A program made the translations under genes and the position numbers. A stretch of DNA of 64,000 bases from Heterodera schachtii. Lineage: Eukaryota > Nematoda > Chromadorea > Rhabditida > Heteroderidae. Positions 59,001 through 64,000 of the stretch are shown in pieces (positions within the stretch are counted from its first letter, which is position 1; every line of letters starts with the position of its first letter). The notes under the pieces are model-generated. The model did not search any database. It saw only the letters and a program-made list of their open reading frames with translations, and was not told where the DNA came from. Location of the stretch: positions 5,440,828 through 5,504,827 of the forward strand of contig SIJG01000001.1 in the NCBI GenBank assembly GCA_023374025.1, written 5' to 3'.

Positions 59001-61708
59001 GCTGCGTTTCCGTCGCCAATTTCTGAAGCGGCATTTTGGGAAGGTAATTAAAAAAGATGGCACAAAATTTAAATTTGGCAAGGGAGGGATTGACTAATTA
59101 CTTTAAGAGCATTAATTAATGTGGAGGCACTCCCTTTATCAATTGCAGAGAATGACCAACGATCAGAAAAATACCCGAATTTCGACCCCCCGCTTTTTCC
59201 TAAATCAGTCCCCCGATTCAATGCATTTCCCCCGCTTTTTCTCTTCCAAATGCTTGCCCATTTGTAGCTGCTGTCCACGCTCTGTTCCGCCTTGTTCAGC
59301 TGCGTTTTCACCTCCACAATGCTCGGCCTTTCGTCCTTTTTCCATTGCCAACATCCGTCAAAAATCTGTCGCAGTGCGTCCGGCACATCGTCGGGCAACG
59401 GAAGCGGCCGCCCGACTTTTATGAAACACGCCCAGCGAATGACCGCCTCCAAATCGGGCGCTGAATGGCATGGCAAATAAGGGCATTAAAAATGATTTTG
59501 CAGTTGATAATTACTTTGGCGTGTCAGAAGCTCCCAAAAGAACATTCCTGCGGGGAAGTGAATGATTTGAGAGGAGTGACCAGTGATCGGACCCACCAAA
59601 TGACCAAACGTCCATTTTGGGATGTGAAATGGCACCTTGCATCATATCAGGCGATTTCCAAGGCATGGAGCCCGAACAGCTGTCTCGCTTCTCACCAGCT
59701 GGCCGACTGACGTTAAAATCTGAAAGGGGACGGACAAAAGGTAAAAAAGGGGGGAGACAAAAGGACGAAATGAAAAAGGGGGGGGGGGAGACAAATGACC
59801 AAAATTTAATGTGGTAAAAACCGCACCGGCCAATTTGAGTGTGAGTCTGTCGATGCGCATCCCTCCGCAGCCGCGGCACCGTCCGTCGGCCCTTCCCCCG
59901 TCCGCCAGTGCCTTCCACGTGCCCTCCGCCAATGCGCATTCGCACGGCTTTTGTTTGATTAGAACTGCACTTTTTGATCAAATCGGAAGCAATCCAAAGA
60001 CCAAAAAACGCACCATTTTCTGCCTAAACCAAAAAATGGTGAAATTTTTGTCCATTTAATGAATGAAATGGCCATACTTTCATGTCGGCGTAGACCAAAG
60101 GTTCGTTCTGAACAAATTGGGCATCATTAAGCCGTTAATTATGCCCTCGGGGAAAAGCCCAAATTGAGAAAAACAGACCATTCCGTGCAAATGCTCAAGG
60201 GCACACGCGACTTGCTGAAGACAAACAGAAAATATGTACAAACGGAAGACAATTAGTTAATTAATCACTTTGGCCCAAAAAATGACTGTGAGAACGTCGG
60301 AAGATTCCATTTTGCGGTAGAGAGAGTGTAAAGTGCCACCTGAAGAGAGAAGAGAAAAAATGCCAAAAATGGAAAAAAGGGACAAAACGAAAGAAGATGA
60401 ATTGGCAAAAAAAAGGAGAAACCTTCGCAAAGCTCGAGCACAATGAACACCGGATCTATTGACATGGCAAAGAATTGGACAATGTTTTCGTGGCAAAGAC
60501 GGGACAAAATTAGGGCCTCTCTTTTCAGCGCTGAAATGGGAAAAGGCATAATTTGGGAAGCGATCGATCGAACGACTGTTTCGATCATCTGAATCAATGA
60601 TCGATCGATCCCTTCGTTTGATCAATCGATCGGTGGGTTTTGCTTATTTTTACCTTCGCCACAATCCGTCCGTGCCAATTTGAGCGCCACTTCCTGAAAA
60701 AGGACTGCTGATCGTTTACCTCAAAACGTCTCAATGATCAGTTTATCCCGACTAATAGTAGGCCAACTGACCTTTCCCTTATAAGTGCCACGGAACACTT
60801 CGGCATATGACCCGGCGCCCAAGGCGTCGTCCGTTCGTTTTACGCTTTCTTTGGCCACAATTTCGGGCTGAGAGCCCATCAGTGCCAACTACAAATGATG
60901 CGGTGATGCCGTGGCAATTGCTTCTCACTTACGTAATGCCTGGGCACAATTCCGACCCGCGTGCCGTCGCCCCGTCCCAAATCGTCCACCCGTGCCAATG
61001 CCCACCCCTCTTGGCCACACTCCTCGGCCACAATTTCCATCATCGACCCATGCTTTAGGGTCCTAAAGGGCAATCGTCTCAAATTGGAGCTATCAAAATG
61101 GGAAACGAACAGTTCGCCTTGCTTTTGAGCCTCGTAATCGATCACGGCCACGCCGACGCGCTGCTTTTTGCACTCGCGAAATCGGACACCATCAAAGGGA
61201 GGCAAAGGGCCGGGAAAAGAATCTGAAAGCCAAAGGAAAAGCCGTCGGCACTTTCATACAAAGGAAAAGCCATCATCGGTTCGGGGATTTGAATCATTTA
61301 TTTCGTTTCATTTCGTCTTCTCCCTTTCCCCCGTTTTTTCATTTTTCTTTCTTTCCCCACTTTTTTCCCATTTGCCCACCCTCTCTCCTCTTCTCCATTT
61401 GTGCCGTGGCCAATCTCTCATATTCCCCACTGTTGTTTGTCGCTAATTTGTCCGGTTTTGGTGCCATTCGTTCATATTCCCTTCGCTTTGTCGTCGTTTT
61501 GTCCGTTTTTTCCGGTGGCGAACTTTTTGCTTAAGGGGCCAAAATTGCCCACGAAATTTCGACTTAATCGACGTGATCCATCTCATTTATTACCTTCAGT
61601 CTTTTTGTTTTCTGTGTTTGTCGACTCCAAATTAACATAAGGCTGCTCTTTGCCGAACTTTGCAAATGTTTTTCTGCCCTTGGGCAAATTGTCCGATTTG
61701 AGGGCCAT
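53014..61708 (-). CDS. mlk-1: Mixed-lineage kinase-like protein (SH3 + TKL kinase) with altered catalytic motifs
   Basis: The ATG at 61706-61708 gives MALKSDNLPKGRKTFAKFGK. The SH3 domain reads VGVAVIDYEAQKQGELFVS to VGIVPRHYV (about 60930-61180). Kinase motifs: glycine loop LGAGSYAEVFRGTYKGK; VALK lysine in EVALKLARTDCGEG; alpha-C Glu in LKREALILSRL; catalytic loop NEPLVYADMKAENVLIKQKP; LKLADFNVSRP in place of DFG; WKSPDMMQG in place of APE; MDVWSFG; FFWELLTRQ. After the kinase come a Gln-rich segment (EQMQQQQQQQKM) and GFRHIVSAQVERADNSRDKP, resembling the MLK basic region. A long Ser/Pro-rich tail runs to VPPKTRKDKEGPRVPPLP and MMKQ, stop 53014-53016. MLKs are MAP3Ks of the JNK and p38 pathways. 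The catalytic Asp, Lys and Asn are kept, so activity is uncertain rather than excluded. Tail junctions checked keep phase. Confidence 0.8.
53398..53540. repeat. CT-rich microsatellite in an MLK intron
   Basis: Interrupted (TC)n with short CACA stretches lies between the last two MLK exons. A second (TC)n tract lies at about 55888-55975, also in an MLK intron. Long open frames over these tracts are composition artefacts. Confidence 0.85.
56369..57064. repeat. Nested fold-back palindrome of about 700 bp
   Basis: Three layers are symmetric about the centre near 56715. The outermost arm is AAAATCACGCCACTAGAAAT against TTTCTAGCGGCGTGATTTT. The middle arm is GGTAATAGTATACTTTATCC plus a C-run against a G-run plus GGATAAAGTATACTATTACC. 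The inner arm is GGTCGCTGATCACGAATCCG and CCGAACCCCGGACCCGAATT against their complements. It lies in the 1.6-kb MLK intron 55707-57294. Confidence 0.9.
60014..60023 (-). other. 10-nt microexon in the MLK catalytic loop
   Basis: On the minus strand ...TTTAG|GCAGAAAATG|GTGCG... has an acceptor and a donor 10 nt apart. Including it joins VYADMK to VLIKQKP as VYADMK-AEN-VLIKQKP, restoring the invariant Asn of the loop (consensus HRDLKxxN) and the frame. Skipping it shifts the frame into an immediate stop. Confidence 0.75.
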
Positions 61709-62659
61709 CGGCACAATTTGTGCAATTAAATGGCGGCCAAATAAAGGGAAGGGCAAAGCATCACCAATTCCATCCGATTTTAAGGTGCTTATTAATTGAT
61801 TGAAAGATTAACACAATTAATTGGCACAATGTTAATTATTTAATTTTTCTCCTTAAATATTTGGCAATTAAATTTAATTGTTTCTTTTGGAACAAATTGA
61901 CGTCGAAATGGCAACTTCGAATTGGCAATTTATTAATTAATTGCCAAACGATTGGGGAAAGAATGAATGGCGTATTAAAAGAGATTATGCGGACAAAAAG
62001 CCAAACAAAGTGCCAACGGAAGGTGAAACGATGCCTAATTAGGCCGAAAATTGAAGTGGAAAAACTCCCACGGGGTAATTATAATTATGCTTTTCCGCTG
62101 CTGTCGCCCTTTGCGGCGTTCGCCGCAATTGCCTCTCCTTTTTCTCCCTTTCCTCCTCTCTGTCCCCTTTCCCTCTTTTTCTCCCTCCCTTTTCTCCCCT
62201 TCTCTCTCCTCCCTCTGTGTCTCTGCCGCTCTTTCCCATCGACCTCTTTGTCCATTTCGTTTCTCTTTTCCAATTGTCCACGTGTTTCAATTTAGTCCTC
62301 CTTTTCCATTTTTGTCCGTTTTTAATTTGATAAAAATAAATATAGAACAATTTGCCCAGTGAATTTTTAACTTTAAAACACCAAAATTGTGAACAACAAG
62401 CAAACAAAAGTTGATATGATGTAAATACTTTATTATTATAAATGGGCAAATTTCGTCCCTCTCTTTCTCTCGCCGTCTCCTCTTCCCATAAGTCCATCGT
62501 CCCTCTCTTTCTCTCGCCGTCTCCTCTTGCCGTAAGTCCATCGTCCCTCTCTTTCTCTCGCCGTCTCTTCTTCCCATAAGTCCATCGTCCCTCTCTTTCT
62601 CTCGCCGTCTCTTCTTCCCATAAGTCCATCGTTGTCCCCTCTTTTTCTCTCCTTCTCCG
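61709..62659. other. Intergenic spacer between MLK and BUD32
   Basis: An A/T-rich part (MLK 5' flank) is followed by CT-rich sequence (about 62130-62280) and a 44-bp minisatellite. Open frames over the repeats have no recognisable product. Confidence 0.5.
62455..62636. repeat. 44-bp minisatellite, four copies
   Basis: The CT-rich unit (TCCATCGTCCCTCTCTTTCT then CTCGCCGTCTCCTCTTCCCA then TAAG) recurs with CGCCGTCT at 62471, 62515, 62559 and 62603, an exact 44-bp period. It starts about 25 bp beyond the BUD32 stop codon, so it probably lies in that gene's 3' UTR. Confidence 0.9.
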
Positions 62660-63770
62660 CTATCCGATCATGTCCCTCTTGCGCCCCCTGCGCCGAACTT
62701 CGTCCAATTTGAGCAGCACCGGTTTGGCATTCGTTCCGTCCTCGTCTCCTCCTTCCCCTTCTGTTTTGTATGCGTCCAAAATGGCATCCATCATTTTGGC
62801 CATGCCAATGTGCGCACTGCGATTGTTTTCTTTGTTCATTTGCTCACCAACACTTTAAATACGCACCTCCGAATTGCCCTCTCCAGCACATACAAATCCA
62901 CCGCTTTGTCCTCCGGCTTTGACGAGAATTGGGCCAACCCAAAGTCAATCAGTGCCAATTCGACTGGTCCCCGTTGAGTTAGGACAAGCACATTGGACGT
63001 GGTCAGATCCCCATGGATGAGATTGGCGTCGTGCATTGTCCTCAGAATTCTTCCAAACTCATGCCCAAACTCCGCCAATTGAGCCTTAGGGAGGGAGAAA
63101 ATGAATGGCACCACACAGATTTTCGTGTCATGGGAAAGGGAGCTAATCCCCACCCGCCCAAAAAAAATTAAAAAAAAGAAATCGGGCAAAAGTTGACATT
63201 TATGCCCCGCGGGGTCCTAATCTTTCACTACTCACTGCAAATTGTTCGGCATCGTTCGACGCCCCCAATTCGTCCCGCTGCAATTTGTCCAAAAAATGCT
63301 TTGCGGTCGGTGCTCTGTTGCTGCTTCCAGATGAACAAATTTGTTCGAAAATTATCCGGTTTTTGAGCGAGTCCACAAAGAAAACGGAGGGCACGCGAAT
63401 GCCAATCTGAGAGAAAAGCGGCGGCAAAGTCATGGCAAAGCCAACAGTGAAAAAGTTCAAGCAGTCTCCCCCCAAGGCACCTCTTGGCACTTGAGGATGG
63501 CCTTCAGTTCGGCCCGCGTCCTCTCCTTCGCCAGCCGTGCGTCCAACTCCGCGTGTCTGTACTGCTTCACAAACCGTTCTTTCATCACCGCCCAACGACG
63601 GAGGAAAGTGCACGCGAACAGTCGCGCCTCGGCCCCCTGGCAAAAGGGCTTCGTCTCCCATTCGTAAAGCTCACAATCAGCTTGGGACACAATGACACCC
63701 GCCGTTTCTGTCTTCTTTAGCGTAACGGAAGCACTTTCGGAGTTGGAAGAGCCTTCAGCCTCAATGCCTA
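62660..63770 (-). CDS. TP53RK: BUD32/TP53RK (PRPK) atypical kinase of the KEOPS complex
   Basis: Four minus-strand exons match the Bud32 family. The first reads KPFCQGAEARLFACTFLRRW, AVMKERFVKQYRHAELDARL and AKERTRAELKAILKC. The second reads IGIRVPSVFFVDSLKNRIIF and EQI. The third reads EFGRILRTMHDANLIHGDLT, TSNVLV and LALIDFGLAQFSSKPEDKAV followed by DLYVLERA. The last reads DAILDAYKTEG, VLLKLDEVRRRGRKRDMIG and stop 62660-62662. The short Bud32 kinase fold, HGDLTTSN loop and basic RGRKR tail are diagnostic. Bud32 works with Kae1 in KEOPS to form t6A37 in tRNA. The first exon follows an acceptor-like site near 63770 and no start ATG is certain, so a 5' exon may lie near or beyond the window end. 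Confidence 0.9.
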
Positions 63771-64000
63771 AAATGGGTTTTAATTGAGGTCCTAGGGATG
63801 GTCCCATTGGGAGGTGCACTACGCCCCCCCCCCCAAGGGAAGGGGGGTACACAAGCGGGGTACGTACCCCAACCCAAGAATGTGAAGTTTTTAAGAAAAT
63901 AAAACCCAAAACTACGCCCTTCACAAATAAAAACATTTTCATGTTTCCCTATTTACGCTTCGGTCGGTCCGTACTTTCTTTCCCCGCTTTTTCATTTTCC

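Noticed and set aside
62039..62629. Minus-strand ORF of 196 codons with Glu/Arg-rich repeats
   Set aside because: It is an open frame through the 44-bp satellite and CT-rich spacer. Composition explains it.
1..64000. Horizontally acquired bacterial genes (cell-wall enzymes known from cyst nematodes)
   Set aside because: No cellulase, pectate lyase or similar sequence was seen. All recognised genes are of animal type with introns.

Overview
The window is nuclear DNA of a nematode, most likely a plant-parasitic cyst nematode (Heteroderidae, Globodera/Heterodera type). Proteins are split into many short exons with introns mostly of 40-150 bp. The gene set is animal: a fax-1/NR2E-type nuclear receptor, a nematode tyrosinase, HAT1, topoisomerase II and serine palmitoyltransferase. 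One protein carries a SPRY domain of the kind expanded in cyst nematodes. Several introns can only be phased as GC-AG, a feature reported as frequent in Globodera. There are no bacterial-style operons or CRISPR arrays. Gene models were assembled by eye from exon translations and splice phases, so outer boundaries and some small exons are provisional.

Layout. 0-12 kb: a partial low-complexity gene (-), an HMG-box UBF-like protein (+), a two-domain secretory FKBP (+), a Gln/Pro-rich protein (-) and an AT-hook/coiled-coil protein (-). 12-31 kb: importin-13 (+), HAT1 (+), a coiled-coil protein built from a tandem array of identical exon-intron units (-), CSN7 (+) and ALG12 (+) in close tandem, an insulin-like peptide (-) and serine palmitoyltransferase subunit 2 (-). 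31-48 kb: DNA topoisomerase II (-), a tyrosinase with a long C-terminal extension (+) and a fax-1-like nuclear receptor (+). 48-64 kb: a coiled-coil/SPRY protein (-), a mixed-lineage kinase with SH3 domain and altered catalytic motifs (-), and the BUD32/TP53RK kinase (-).

Most genes are unrelated housekeeping genes. A loose theme of endocrine and stress control (insulin-like peptide, nuclear receptor, MLK) is not evidence of a shared pathway. Introns and intergenic DNA are crowded with fold-back (palindromic) elements sharing a GATCACGAAT core, other MITE-like inverted repeats, minisatellites and long G or C runs.

The most unusual structures are: (1) at 20.2-21.2 kb, seven near-identical coding exons of about 105 bp (35 residues, five heptads) separated by near-identical 45-bp introns; (2) a minisatellite that multiplies a 5' splice site inside the DNA-binding domain of the nuclear receptor; (3) a 10-nt microexon in the MLK catalytic loop, in a kinase whose HRD and DFG motifs read YAD and DFN; and (4) the nested palindrome family.
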